Of a stretch of 13,834 nt of DNA, positions 1 to 6,984 are shown in pieces; position 1 is the first letter of the stretch; each line of letters opens with the position of its first letter. Both the position numbers and the translations under genes were made by a program. The notes below the pieces were generated by a model that was given only the letters and a program-made list of their open reading frames with translations, had not been told where the DNA came from and did no database searches. Origin of the DNA: Smithella sp. ME-1 (lineage in GTDB: Bacteria > Desulfobacterota > Syntrophia > Syntrophales > Smithellaceae); the NCBI GenBank assembly GCA_000495415.1, contig AWGX01000814.1:1-13834 (forward strand), in the 5' to 3' direction.

Positions 1-694
1 CCGCCATGGGCCCGCCGCCACACGCTTCAATTGTCCCATTTTCCATAGCATGCAAAAGACCAACAGCATCGCCATTTTTCAAATATCCCAAGGCAACGGC
101 ATCCATTTTTTTTGCCGTGTTATAGTCATAAAAATGAGATAAATCGGAGCTGCCTACTATCAATGTTTTTTTGTCGTGAACAGCTTCATATACAGCCGCC
201 GCAAGTTCCTGACAGGTATCCATGTCCTGATTTCCCATAACCAAAGGAATAAATGAAAATTCACCCAACGTGACCTGCAAGAAAGGAATCTGAATTTCCA
301 CGGAATGTTCCTGACGATGCGCTTCCGGAATATCAGCTGTTATCTTACTTAAATTTTTAATTTTCTGTGCAAATTCTTCAGCGACAGGCACAACACCAAG
401 GGGAGTTTCATAACCACCCCTGCTGAAAACGGATACACCGTTAAAGGCAATTCTGTGACTTGGTCCTATGACGACAACAACATCAAACTTATTTCCACGA
501 ATAAGCTTGTAAGCGTTCGCCGCAATTTGCCCTGAATAAACGTAACCGGCATGAGGAGCAACCAAACCTACAATCTCTCCCGGCAATGTCAAATCAGGAA
601 CTGATTCAAAGAAACTTTCAATATTTTTTTTCAGAATTGACGGATTACCCGGATACCATGAACCGGCTATTACTGACTTTCTTACGGTACTCAT
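1..694 (-). CDS. Memo-family protein (AmmeMemoRadiSam system protein B), 3' end outside window
   Basis: The frame opens with ATG at 694-692 and stays open to base 1, giving 231 residues; the C-terminus lies beyond the window. Its landmarks are those of the Memo family: APHAGYVYSG near residue 48, GPSHR near 80, EHSVEIQIPFLQ near 130, SSDLSHF near 175, and EACGGGP close to the cut. The histidines and the cysteine that bind metal in Memo-type proteins are therefore present. In bacteria this family (COG1355) usually occurs with an AMMECR1 protein and a radical SAM enzyme, and its reaction there is unsettled. A Shine-Dalgarno-like GTGAGG lies 6 nt before the ATG. The gene starts 7 bp after the stop of the cysteine synthase/CysRS fusion, so the two are probably co-transcribed. 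Family assignment is firm; the function is not known. Confidence 0.9.
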   Translation of the reverse strand, partial: MSTVRKSVIAGSWYPGNPSILKKNIESFFESVPDLTLPGEIVGLVAPHAGYVYSGQIAANAYKLIRGNKFDVVVVIGPSHRIAFNGVSVFSRGGYETPLGVVPVAEEFAQKIKNLSKITADIPEAHRQEHSVEIQIPFLQVTLGEFSFIPLVMGNQDMDTCQELAAAVYEAVHDKKTLIVGSSDLSHFYDYNTAKKMDAVALGYLKNGDAVGLLHAMENGTIEACGGGPMA

Positions 695-701
695 AGCTAC
701 C

Positions 702-3020
702 TCACTTAAATCGCCAAATTACTCCTTGTGGCGTATCTAAAACATCCACACCAAGTTCCGCCAATTGCGCTCTACAGGAATCTGCCTCCTTCCAGTTACG
801 AACTTTTCTTGCCGTTTCTCTTTTATCAATCAACTTTCTTATTTCCCCTTCCGCAACCTGCGCTTTAAACTCCATTATACCCATAACTTCGTTTATATTT
901 TGCAGCGCCGTCAGTATTTTTTGGGCATTACTTTTATTTAAAATACCCTGGGTCAAAGGAAAGTTTATCTTACCAATAAAATTAAAAAGTGCCGCCAGTG
1001 CTCCGGCAATATTTAAATCATCATCCAGGGCCGCGTTAAAATCATGTTTAAGATCATATAACAGTTGATCGATTTCCAGAAAAGCTTCTTTATCATCGCC
1101 ATTAACGGCATTTAATCGGCTAATGAATGTATTGATTTTTTTTACCGTATTCTTTGCTGTCTGCAGAGCGCCATCTGAATAATTAACCGGCTTGCGATAA
1201 TGCACTCCCAGCAGGAAAAAACGGATATCCGTTCCGCTGTAACCGCTTTCCCGTAATTGTGACAAGGGAAGCGCATTACTTAAGGAACGGGACATCTTTC
1301 GTCCATCAACCATTACCAGTTCGGCATTGACCCAGTAATTAGGTCCTTTATTGCCGGAAAAAGCCTTATTGATGGCTAAAACATTTTCACAATGAGGGAA
1401 TATCTCATCAGCTCCACTTACGTGAATGTCATAAGCCGCACCAAGATACTTATGAGCAATAGAAGCGCATTCAAGATGCCAACTGGGTCTTACATTTCCC
1501 CATAACGTCTTATAATAAATTCCTCTTTTCAATTCGGACAGACTTGATCTTTTCAGCAGTGCAAAATCTGCCGGGCTGTCTTTCTCGTAATCGTCAAGGT
1601 CAATGGATTTTCCCTGCCTGTTTTTACCTAGATCTATCTTGGAAAGCACGCCATAATCGTCTAGTTTGGCAATATTGTAATAAACCGAATGAAGTTTTTC
1701 ATACGCGTAATCTTTATCGACCAGTTTCTCAACAATTTTCAGCATCGTGTCCACATTATCAGAGGCTTTGACGTAAATATTGTCCTGACGAATATTCAGA
1801 AATTGCGTGTCCTCCATAAAAATATGCATATATTTCCGGGAATATTCGGCAAGCGCTATCGACTCTTTTTCCGAACCTCTTATTGATTTATCACCGAAAT
1901 CAACAATATCAACAACTTGCTTTATCTTGTATCCTTTGTAACCCAGATAACGACTGATTAAATCAGATACCACCAAGCGCCGGTAATTCCCCAGATGAGG
2001 AGTATCGTGAATCGTCGGCCCGCATGTGCGCACACTTACTTCATCGGATTTTATTGGATTGAAAAGAGTTTTCTGACGCGTAAAAGCATTGTAAAGATTA
2101 AATGTGGAAATTTCTTTTTTAAAAGCGAATAATTCCGTACTTAAATATCGTTCTCCGCTGTCAGGAAAGATAACAACAATCAGCCCTTCTTCCAAAAGCT
2201 TCGCTTTCTGTACTGCAACAAACATAGCAGCGCCGGAGCTCATTCCTACAAATATACCTTCTTCACGAGCCAATCGTCTGGACATTTCAAATGCATCTTC
2301 ATCCAGAATATTAACTTTTTCATCAAGCCTGGTTTTATCATATATTCCCGGACGATAAGACTCGCGCATATTCTTCAGTCCCTGAATCTTATGCTGCAGA
2401 TAGGGTTCCACACCTATAATTTTAATTTCCGGATTTAGTTCTTTAAGCCGCGTGGAAATTCCCATGGCAGTACCTGTAGTCCCCAGGCTGGATACTACCA
2501 TAGTAACTTTGCTGTCTGTTTGATCCCAAATTTCCTGCGCTGTACCGTAATAATGGGCAGCAATATTATCTTCATTATTGAATTGATCGGTGCCAAAATA
2601 TTTATCTGGCTCTTCTCGCAGCATTTTATATGCAACTTCAATGGCTCCGTCGGTACCTTGAGCGGCAGGGGTAAAATACAGTTCAGCCCCCATTGCACGC
2701 AAAATCTTCTTCCGCTCATCGCTTGCCGCTTCCGACATGGTCAGACACAGTTTATATCCCTTTGCTGCCGCAATCATTGCCAAGCCGATTCCCGTATTGC
2801 CGCTGGTTGCCTCCAAAATCGTTTTTGACGGCGTTAAATCGCCTCTTTTTTCTGCATTCTCGATCATAAATAATGCGGTACGGTCCTTAATTGACCCACC
2901 GGGGTTAACACCTTCAACTTTTGCAAAAATCTTTACTTTCTTATTGGGATTAAGCCGGGAGATTTCCACCAAAGGTGTATTACCAATACTTTCAATGATG
3001 CTCTTGTAAAGTTTATGCAT
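702..3020 (-). CDS. Fusion of CysM-type cysteine synthase and cysteinyl-tRNA synthetase
   Basis: A 772-residue protein with two full-length enzymes in one frame. Residues 1-300 are a fold-type II PLP cysteine synthase: the PLP lysine is K45 in PGGSIKDR, the phosphate-binding region is TSGNTGIG (72-79), and SSLGTTGTAMG, DQFNNEDN and RYLSTELF resemble CysM (O-acetylserine sulfhydrylase B) more than CysK. Residues 305-772 are a class Ia CysRS with an HIGH-type PHLGN (341-345), KMSRS (575-579), RPSWHLEC (511-518) and the usual C-terminal tRNA-binding region ending DTPQGVIWRFK. Zinc ligands equivalent to E. coli C28, C209 and H234 are present (C333, C518, H543), but the E238 position is V547. The expected product is cysteine from activated serine and sulfide, then Cys-tRNA; coupling of the two steps is inference. 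ATG start at 3020 has only a weak Shine-Dalgarno. It is followed closely by the Memo gene. Confidence 0.92.
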   Translation of the reverse strand: MHKLYKSIIESIGNTPLVEISRLNPNKKVKIFAKVEGVNPGGSIKDRTALFMIENAEKRGDLTPSKTILEATSGNTGIGLAMIAAAKGYKLCLTMSEAASDERKKILRAMGAELYFTPAAQGTDGAIEVAYKMLREEPDKYFGTDQFNNEDNIAAHYYGTAQEIWDQTDSKVTMVVSSLGTTGTAMGISTRLKELNPEIKIIGVEPYLQHKIQGLKNMRESYRPGIYDKTRLDEKVNILDEDAFEMSRRLAREEGIFVGMSSGAAMFVAVQKAKLLEEGLIVVIFPDSGERYLSTELFAFKKEISTFNLYNAFTRQKTLFNPIKSDEVSVRTCGPTIHDTPHLGNYRRLVVSDLISRYLGYKGYKIKQVVDIVDFGDKSIRGSEKESIALAEYSRKYMHIFMEDTQFLNIRQDNIYVKASDNVDTMLKIVEKLVDKDYAYEKLHSVYYNIAKLDDYGVLSKIDLGKNRQGKSIDLDDYEKDSPADFALLKRSSLSELKRGIYYKTLWGNVRPSWHLECASIAHKYLGAAYDIHVSGADEIFPHCENVLAINKAFSGNKGPNYWVNAELVMVDGRKMSRSLSNALPLSQLRESGYSGTDIRFFLLGVHYRKPVNYSDGALQTAKNTVKKINTFISRLNAVNGDDKEAFLEIDQLLYDLKHDFNAALDDDLNIAGALAALFNFIGKINFPLTQGILNKSNAQKILTALQNINEVMGIMEFKAQVAEGEIRKLIDKRETARKVRNWKEADSCRAQLAELGVDVLDTPQGVIWRFK

Positions 3021-3037
3021 AAATTTTTCTACAAAAT

Positions 3038-3060
3038 AAAAAAATCCTGCTTAAGCCGGA
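3038..3060 (-). terminator. Hairpin plus T-run just ahead of the cysM-cysS fusion
   Basis: Read on the minus strand, TCCGGC-TTAA-GCAGGA forms a six-pair stem with one mismatch and a TTAA loop, followed by seven T. This is the form of an intrinsic terminator. It ends only 17 nt before the ATG of the fusion gene, so it either ends the DUF1178 transcript or acts as an attenuator in the leader of the fusion gene. A short upstream hairpin, GGAC-ATC-GTCC, shares bases with the terminator stem and could compete with it. Confidence 0.45.
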
Positions 3061-3128
3061 CGATGTCCCTGTTATGCCGGTAGAAAGCATGCCGGACAAC
3101 AAAGTGGCCCGCCTCAACTGGAGCCGTC

Positions 3129-3150
3129 TAATTCCAAGTCATTGGGATTG
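3129..3150. repeat. Hairpin related to one in the 3719-3904 array
   Basis: TAATTCCAA and TTGGGATTG pair around a GTCA loop, with two wobble pairs. The right arm TTGGGATTG occurs again in the hairpin at 3755-3778. The hairpin ends 1 bp before the DUF1178 stop codon, so related hairpins flank that gene on both sides. It has no T-run of its own. Confidence 0.45.
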
Positions 3151-3151
3151 A

Positions 3152-3568
3152 TCAACTATCCATTTTGGGTAAAGAAATTTTATAAAACTGAACGCCTTCT
3201 TCTTTTAAATTCTCTTCCTCTTGCGGCGTACTGGTACCTTTGATATTTCGTTTTTCTTCATCCCCGCAATGTATTTTTAAGGCAGTTTCTGCAAATTTAT
3301 TACCCACATCTTCGAAATTACTATCTAAATATTGATTCAGCATCTTTAATGCTTTAGAAAGAGAACGTTCTTTTTCTGTAATTTTCTCCGACGTCCGCAA
3401 ATCCTTCCCTATAAAAGCAACTGAAGAAGGAACCATTGCAATACTCGAACTATTACACACGGGACAAGAAACAAGTTTTTGCGAATTTTGTGAAATCCAC
3501 GCTTGCCGATCCTTAAACCAGCCTTCAAATGTATGTCCTTTTTCACATTTTAAATCGTAAATAATCAC
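3152..3568 (-). CDS. DUF1178 family zinc-ribbon protein
   Basis: A 138-residue protein opening MIIYDLKCEKGHTFEGWF, which is the signature of the DUF1178 family (COG5319). C8 and H12 at the start and the pair C35/C38 in SCPVCNS form a probable zinc ribbon. The rest is charged, with no membrane segment or signal peptide, so it is probably a small cytoplasmic protein. Its function is unknown. The start is a GTG at 3568, chosen because it gives the conserved family N-terminus and has AAAGGA about 10 nt upstream. A sigma70-like promoter lies about 30 bp further upstream. The gene points the same way as the cysteine fusion gene, 131 bp away, with hairpins between them. Confidence 0.85.
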   Translation of the reverse strand: MIIYDLKCEKGHTFEGWFKDRQAWISQNSQKLVSCPVCNSSSIAMVPSSVAFIGKDLRTSEKITEKERSLSKALKMLNQYLDSNFEDVGNKFAETALKIHCGDEEKRNIKGTSTPQEEENLKEEGVQFYKISLPKMDS

Positions 3569-3602
3569 CGGATTATTATCCTTTGCACAATAATTTGTAT
3601 TA

Positions 3603-3631
3603 CTTATAACATGCTCTTAAATAAAATACAA
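3603..3631 (-). promoter_or_regulatory. Sigma70-like promoter of the DUF1178 gene
   Basis: On the minus strand TTGTAT (3631-3626) is followed after 17 bp by TATAAG (3608-3603, five of six matches to TATAAT). Transcription would begin near 3596, about 28 nt before the GTG start. The -35 box is poor, so this is a moderate call. Confidence 0.4.
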
Positions 3632-3718
3632 TTATATATAAAAGGATTTATGGCTAAAGAGTTTAGAATTAAACGATTATTTTTTATTATACTATTAGTT
3701 TGGCCGATAACTGAATCA

Positions 3719-3904
3719 GGGGCATTTTGCCCTCCGACTGCGTCGGGATTGTTCCCAATCCCAGTTTATTGGGATTGGATACCACTGTATGCTTTGCATA
3801 CAGGATAATTCCACCTGCGCTTCGAACTTCGCTATGCTCGTTCTTAGCGAGTGTCATTAATTCGACTAACAAACTTCAACACGCTGTGCTTTTGAGTTTT
3901 TGTC
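3719..3904. repeat. Array of consecutive short stem-loops
   Basis: Six hairpins follow each other, each of different sequence. They are GGGCA-TTT-TGCCC (3720-3732), CCGAC-TGC-GTCGG (3734-3746), CCAATCCCA-6 nt-TGGGATTGG (3755-3778), CTGTATGC-TTT-GCATACAG (3785-3803), TCGCTA-10 nt-TAGCGA (3829-3850), and an imperfect long one between GAC at 3864 and GTC at 3904 with inner AAACT/AGTTT arms. All but the last have perfect stems. The arrangement resembles REP/BIME-like palindromic clusters. What it does is not evident, and no transposase or integrase lies nearby. Confidence 0.65.
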
Positions 3905-3912
3905 TCATTACA
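3848..3912 (+). repeat. Dispersed palindromic repeat, left copy
   Basis: Bases 3848-3869 are identical over 22 nt to the reverse complement of 13813-13834. Bases 3896-3912 match the reverse complement of 13769-13785 at 16 of 17 positions. The middle parts differ in sequence and by 1 nt in length, but both fold back with AAACT/AGTTT arms. Conserved ends around a variable stem suggest a small dispersed repeat family. Confidence 0.7.
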
Positions 3913-3989
3913 ACTAACAAATTTTACTTCGTTTCGACCAACATTCTACGGCCTTCGCTTTCATAATTTGAGTTTCACAATAAAAAAAG

Positions 3990-4016
3990 TGGACAATTAG
4001 AAAGAAATTTTATATC
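3990..4016 (+). promoter_or_regulatory. Candidate promoter of tRNA-Pro
   Basis: TGGACA (3990-3995, five of six matches to TTGACA) and TATATC (4011-4016, four of six) are 15 bp apart. A start near 4023 would leave a very short leader before the tRNA at 4030. The stretch between the -10 box and the tRNA is GC-richer than its surroundings, as is common for stable RNA promoters. The short spacing lowers confidence. Confidence 0.4.
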
Positions 4017-4029
4017 TTCCGTGCCGTGT

Positions 4030-4106
4030 CGGGATGTGGCCCAGTTTGGTAGGGCACTGCGTTCGGGACGCAGGAGTCGCGCGTTCAAATCGCGCCATCC
4101 CGACCA
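4030..4106 (+). tRNA. tRNA-Pro (anticodon CGG)
   Basis: A complete cloverleaf can be drawn. The acceptor stem is CGGGATG (4030-4036) with CATCCCG (4096-4102), followed by discriminator A and an encoded CCA (4104-4106). The D stem is GCCC/GGGC. The anticodon stem CTGCG/CGCAG encloses loop TTCGGGA with anticodon CGG, which reads the proline codon CCG. The T stem GCGCG/CGCGC encloses TTCAAAT. The gene stands alone and runs opposite to the genes on both sides. Confidence 0.97.
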
Positions 4107-4108
4107 TT

Positions 4109-4134
4109 TTAATGAAACACAGATTCTTCATTAA
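4109..4134. terminator. AT-rich palindrome between converging tRNA-Pro and pilC
   Basis: TTAATGAA (4109-4116) and TTCATTAA (4127-4134) form a perfect 8-bp stem with a 10-nt loop. It lies between the tRNA 3' end and the pilC stop codon, which it includes. It could limit read-through in both directions, but neither side has a T-run and the stem is weak, so this is tentative. Confidence 0.25.
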
Positions 4135-5339
4135 CCGACAACTGATGCAAGTTTGAAAATCGGCAGATACATGGCAATAATCATGCCGCCAACGACACCA
4201 CCCAGGAAAACCATCATTACCGGTTCCAATAGCGCGGTCATTGAATCCACTGCTACATCAATTTCTTCATCGTAAAAATTAGCAATTTTACTGAGCATGG
4301 AATCCAAAGCGCCTGTGGCCTCTCCAACCGAAATCATTTGTATAACCATGGGTGGGAAAAGTTGCGTTTCGGCCAATGGTTCGGCGATAGTCTTACCTTC
4401 GCTAATACTTTGACGTGTTTTCATTAAAGCATTTTCAACAACTTTATTGCCGGCTGTTTTACTGACGATGCTTAACCCCTCCAAAATGGGAACACCGGAA
4501 GTCATCATTGTCGAAAGTGTGCGCGAAAATTTAGACACAGCAACCTTTTTCAATAACATTCCGAATACCGGAGCTTTGAGCAGCATAGCATCGATCATCA
4601 ATCGCCCTTTCTCCGTTTTATAAAATCTCAAGAGAGCCATATAAATGACAACAAATACAGCGATCATATAAATAAAATAATGTTGCGTAAACTCACTCAT
4701 TGTAATTAAGAATTGAGTAGGGCCTGGCAATTGTCCGCCCATCCCTTCAAACATTTTTTTAAAAACAGGGATGACTTTGAGAAGCAATAATGCTACTACA
4801 GCAACAGCTATTACCAGAACTGCGATAGGATAAGTCATTGCTCCTTTTACTTTTCGTTTTAACCTTAATGCTTTTTCCATGTAATTGGACAGGCGTTCCA
4901 AAATAACATCCAGCATACCACCTGCCTCACCGGCAGCAATCAAATTCACAAAAAGGTCATCAAATATTTGAGGATATTTCTTTAAAGCATTGGTTAAACT
5001 GGTACCACCCTCTATATCTTCTTTTATTGATCGGATAATTTTAGCAAAGTTCTTGTTTTGTTCCTGTTGAGCTAAAAGGTCCAGACATTGAATAAGCGGC
5101 AAGCCTGCGTTGATCATTGTGGAAAAAACCCGGCAAAAAACAACTACGTTTTTTTCTTTAACCTTTCCTTTTAAAAAAGGTAAGTATTCAGAAATGTCTT
5201 TGGGCTTTACCTTAACTTCAATGGACTTAAATCCCTGCCGGCGTAACAAACCGCGAATAGTTGCTTCGTCGGCAGCTTCCATCTCTCCTTTTTTAAACTC
5301 ATTCTTTTTTGTTGTACCTTCCCAAATAAAAATAGGCAT
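4131..5339 (-). CDS. pilC: Type IV pilus inner-membrane platform protein PilC (T2SSF/GspF family)
   Basis: A 402-residue protein with the duplicated T2SSF layout. The first domain is about 65-190, with AGEAGGMLD near 136-144; the second is about 265-395, with VGEATGALD near 338-346. Probable membrane segments are 168-190, 218-238 and 372-395. PilC sits in the inner membrane and links the assembly ATPases to pilin extraction and insertion. A GspF of type II secretion is the alternative, but length and the FCRVFSTMINAGLPL region fit PilC well. No pilB, pilT or pilin gene is adjacent, so it is separated from its partners. It lies 115 bp after rlmB with no terminator between. A weak promoter candidate (TTGAAT, 17 bp, TACAGT) is in that gap, and AAGGA lies 10 nt before the ATG. 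Confidence 0.9.
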   Translation of the reverse strand: MPIFIWEGTTKKNEFKKGEMEAADEATIRGLLRRQGFKSIEVKVKPKDISEYLPFLKGKVKEKNVVVFCRVFSTMINAGLPLIQCLDLLAQQEQNKNFAKIIRSIKEDIEGGTSLTNALKKYPQIFDDLFVNLIAAGEAGGMLDVILERLSNYMEKALRLKRKVKGAMTYPIAVLVIAVAVVALLLLKVIPVFKKMFEGMGGQLPGPTQFLITMSEFTQHYFIYMIAVFVVIYMALLRFYKTEKGRLMIDAMLLKAPVFGMLLKKVAVSKFSRTLSTMMTSGVPILEGLSIVSKTAGNKVVENALMKTRQSISEGKTIAEPLAETQLFPPMVIQMISVGEATGALDSMLSKIANFYDEEIDVAVDSMTALLEPVMMVFLGGVVGGMIIAMYLPIFKLASVVG

Positions 5340-5454
5340 ATTTAAAGAATCCTTTTCTTACATTGGAATAATTTTAATTATGTAATACTGTAAAACAACT
5401 TCCATATAAATTCAACAAGTTAAATTAGAAAATTTATTGGAATCCGTTTATTGT

Positions 5455-6207
5455 TTATTTTTTAAGTTCTATTTTTCGGTGGCGCTGACAAAATATCTCA
5501 TACAGGATAATACCGGATGCTACAGCAACATTTAATGAGTCAAAGTTCCCCGCCATAGGAATTGTCAGTAAAAAATCACACTTCTTTTTCACCAGAGGTC
5601 TAATACCTTTGGCTTCTCCCCCTAATACCAGAACTACAGGACAATTGAAATCCATCTCCTGCAAATTGCTTCCGCCACGAGTTTCCGCTCCAAAAACCCA
5701 AAATCCTTTATCTTTCAGATAATCAATCGTTTGCGCTATATTAACAACCCTGGCAATCGGTATTTGTGCAACGCTTCCGGCAGAAGCTTTATTAACAACT
5801 GCAGTAACCGAAGCAGCCCTGTCTTCAGGAATTATTATACCGTTTGCGCCTAAACAATGGGCAGTACGAATTATTGATCCAAGATTATGAGGATCCATGA
5901 TACTGTCAAGAACTAAAATTAAGTCAGAATTAAAAGATTTATTACGGTTTCTTACTATTCCATCTAAATCAGCATAAACAAACGGTCTGCACAAGCCGAT
6001 AACTCCCTGATGATCAGCAGTTCCGGCCAATTCATCCAAATATTTCCGCTGATTAAATTCGACAGGAATTATTTTTTGTCCGGCTAATTCTATTATTTCT
6101 TTTACAGAAGACCCAGCCCGTCCGGAAGCAATGATAATCTTCCTCAGTCCACCTTGCTGCTGCCGGAGGAGAGTTCTAATGGAATTTATACCGTAAACTA
6201 CCTCCAT
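5455..6207 (-). CDS. rlmB: RlmB-type 23S rRNA 2'-O-methyltransferase (SpoU family)
   Basis: A 250-residue TrmH/SpoU-family methyltransferase. It has an N-terminal substrate-binding domain opening YGINSIRTLLR and the three SpoU motifs: LDSIMDPHNLGSIIRTA (100-116), VLGGEAKGI (194-202) and IPMAGNFDSLNVAVASGI (216-233). Key residues N108, R114, E198, S224 and N226 are present. These form the knotted SAM site. By family, RlmB methylates a guanosine of 23S rRNA (Gm2251 in E. coli); a tRNA-methylating paralogue is possible but less likely given the N-terminal domain. It starts 27 nt after pyrF ends, with AGGA 8 nt before the ATG, so it is probably the last or second-last gene of the rfaE1 operon. 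Confidence 0.88.
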   Translation of the reverse strand: MEVVYGINSIRTLLRQQQGGLRKIIIASGRAGSSVKEIIELAGQKIIPVEFNQRKYLDELAGTADHQGVIGLCRPFVYADLDGIVRNRNKSFNSDLILVLDSIMDPHNLGSIIRTAHCLGANGIIIPEDRAASVTAVVNKASAGSVAQIPIARVVNIAQTIDYLKDKGFWVFGAETRGGSNLQEMDFNCPVVLVLGGEAKGIRPLVKKKCDFLLTIPMAGNFDSLNVAVASGIILYEIFCQRHRKIELKK

Positions 6208-6234
6208 CTTCTGCTTCCTGTTTTTGTGAATGAA

Positions 6235-6984
6235 TTACCTTGCTGCTAAACCATCAGCAATTTCCTGAACAATCTGTTGGCAAGCGTCCAGCGGTTTTGA
6301 GGCCGTGCTAATCGGTCTTCCCACAACTATATAATCGGCACCTTTTTTTATAGCCTCATATGCGCTGAGAGTTCTTTTTTGGTCGTCTTTTGTTGTTGAG
6401 CCGGCACTGCGTATACCCGGTGTCACGATGATAAATTTATCACCTAAGTTTGCCCTCAGCATTTCGATATCCTGTGCTGAGGCTACGACTCCAGACGCGC
6501 CCGCATCTTGTGCTAACCTTGCCAGATGAAGCACCTGTTCCCCCGTTGTTCTTCGAAATCCAATCTCTGTCAAATCAGTACTATTCAAACTGGTAAGCAC
6601 CGTAACAGCTAAGATAATCGGCCGCGGTCCGGCAATTTCATCAGCAGAAGTCCACGCTGCGGTAACAGCTTCATTAACCATCTGGCTGCCGCCCGACGCA
6701 TGAACATTAAACATATCAACATTTAACTTAACAGCGGCTTTGGCCGCACGGGCTACTGTGTTAGGAATATCATGAAATTTAAGGTCTAGAAATACTTTCT
6801 GACCCCTATCTTTGATGCTCTCAATTATTTTCGGCCCTACGGCAGTAAATAATTCCTTGCCAACTTTAAACATACCGACATGTCCGGAGAGAAGCTGCAC
6901 CCATGATAAAGCTTCCTCGTAATTGTCAGCATCAAGAGCAAATATTAATTTATTAATTGCCGATTCAATCGATATATTCTTCAT
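6235..6984 (-). CDS. pyrF: Orotidine 5'-phosphate decarboxylase
   Basis: This enzyme makes UMP from OMP, the last step of pyrimidine nucleotide synthesis. All active-site landmarks are present, numbered from a GTG one codon upstream: FALD (16-19), FKVGKELF (40-47), the catalytic D-K-x-x-D set D68/K70/D73 in LDLKFHDIPNT, HASGG (96-100), VTPGIR (188-193) and VVGRPI (221-226). The length, about 250 residues, is a little above usual because of a short N-terminal tail. The frame can begin at GTG 6987 or ATG 6984; I chose the ATG. Either start overlaps the end of rpoZ by 20-23 nt, which suggests coupled translation. Confidence 0.95.
   Translation of the reverse strand: MKNISIESAINKLIFALDADNYEEALSWVQLLSGHVGMFKVGKELFTAVGPKIIESIKDRGQKVFLDLKFHDIPNTVARAAKAAVKLNVDMFNVHASGGSQMVNEAVTAAWTSADEIAGPRPIILAVTVLTSLNSTDLTEIGFRRTTGEQVLHLARLAQDAGASGVVASAQDIEMLRANLGDKFIIVTPGIRSAGSTTKDDQKRTLSAYEAIKKGADYIVVGRPISTASKPLDACQQIVQEIADGLAAR

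Larger units (their letters stand above)
3569..4029. other. Gene-poor intergenic stretch rich in hairpins
   Basis: This 461-bp stretch holds the DUF1178 promoter at its left end, then a run of small hairpins (3719-3904), a dispersed repeat unit (3848-3912) and the tRNA-Pro promoter. Short open frames cross it on both strands, but their sequence is dictated by the hairpins and I do not regard them as genes. Confidence 0.6.

Noticed and set aside
3021..3151. A T-box or known cysteine-related riboswitch before the cysM-cysS gene.
   Set aside because: No T-box consensus or specifier-loop arrangement is recognisable, and the leader is shorter than a usual T-box. Only a generic hairpin/T-run is seen.
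3650..3808. A 52-residue plus-strand frame with AAAGGA just before its ATG, a basic start and a hydrophobic stretch.
   Set aside because: Its second half is simply the translation of the hairpin array, no family is recognised, and frames on the other strand are equally open there. The ribosome-site match alone is not enough.
3864..3925. Two ACTAACAAA motifs near fold-back DNA, reminiscent of integron attC sites.
   Set aside because: No matching GTTRRRY-type right end and no paired R/L boxes can be laid out, and no integrase or cassette gene is present. A dispersed palindromic repeat explains it better.
5340..5454. A terminator or strong promoter separating rlmB from pilC.
   Set aside because: No GC-rich stem with a T-run is present, and the only promoter candidate (TTGAAT/TACAGT) is weak. 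Whether pilC belongs to the operon stays open.
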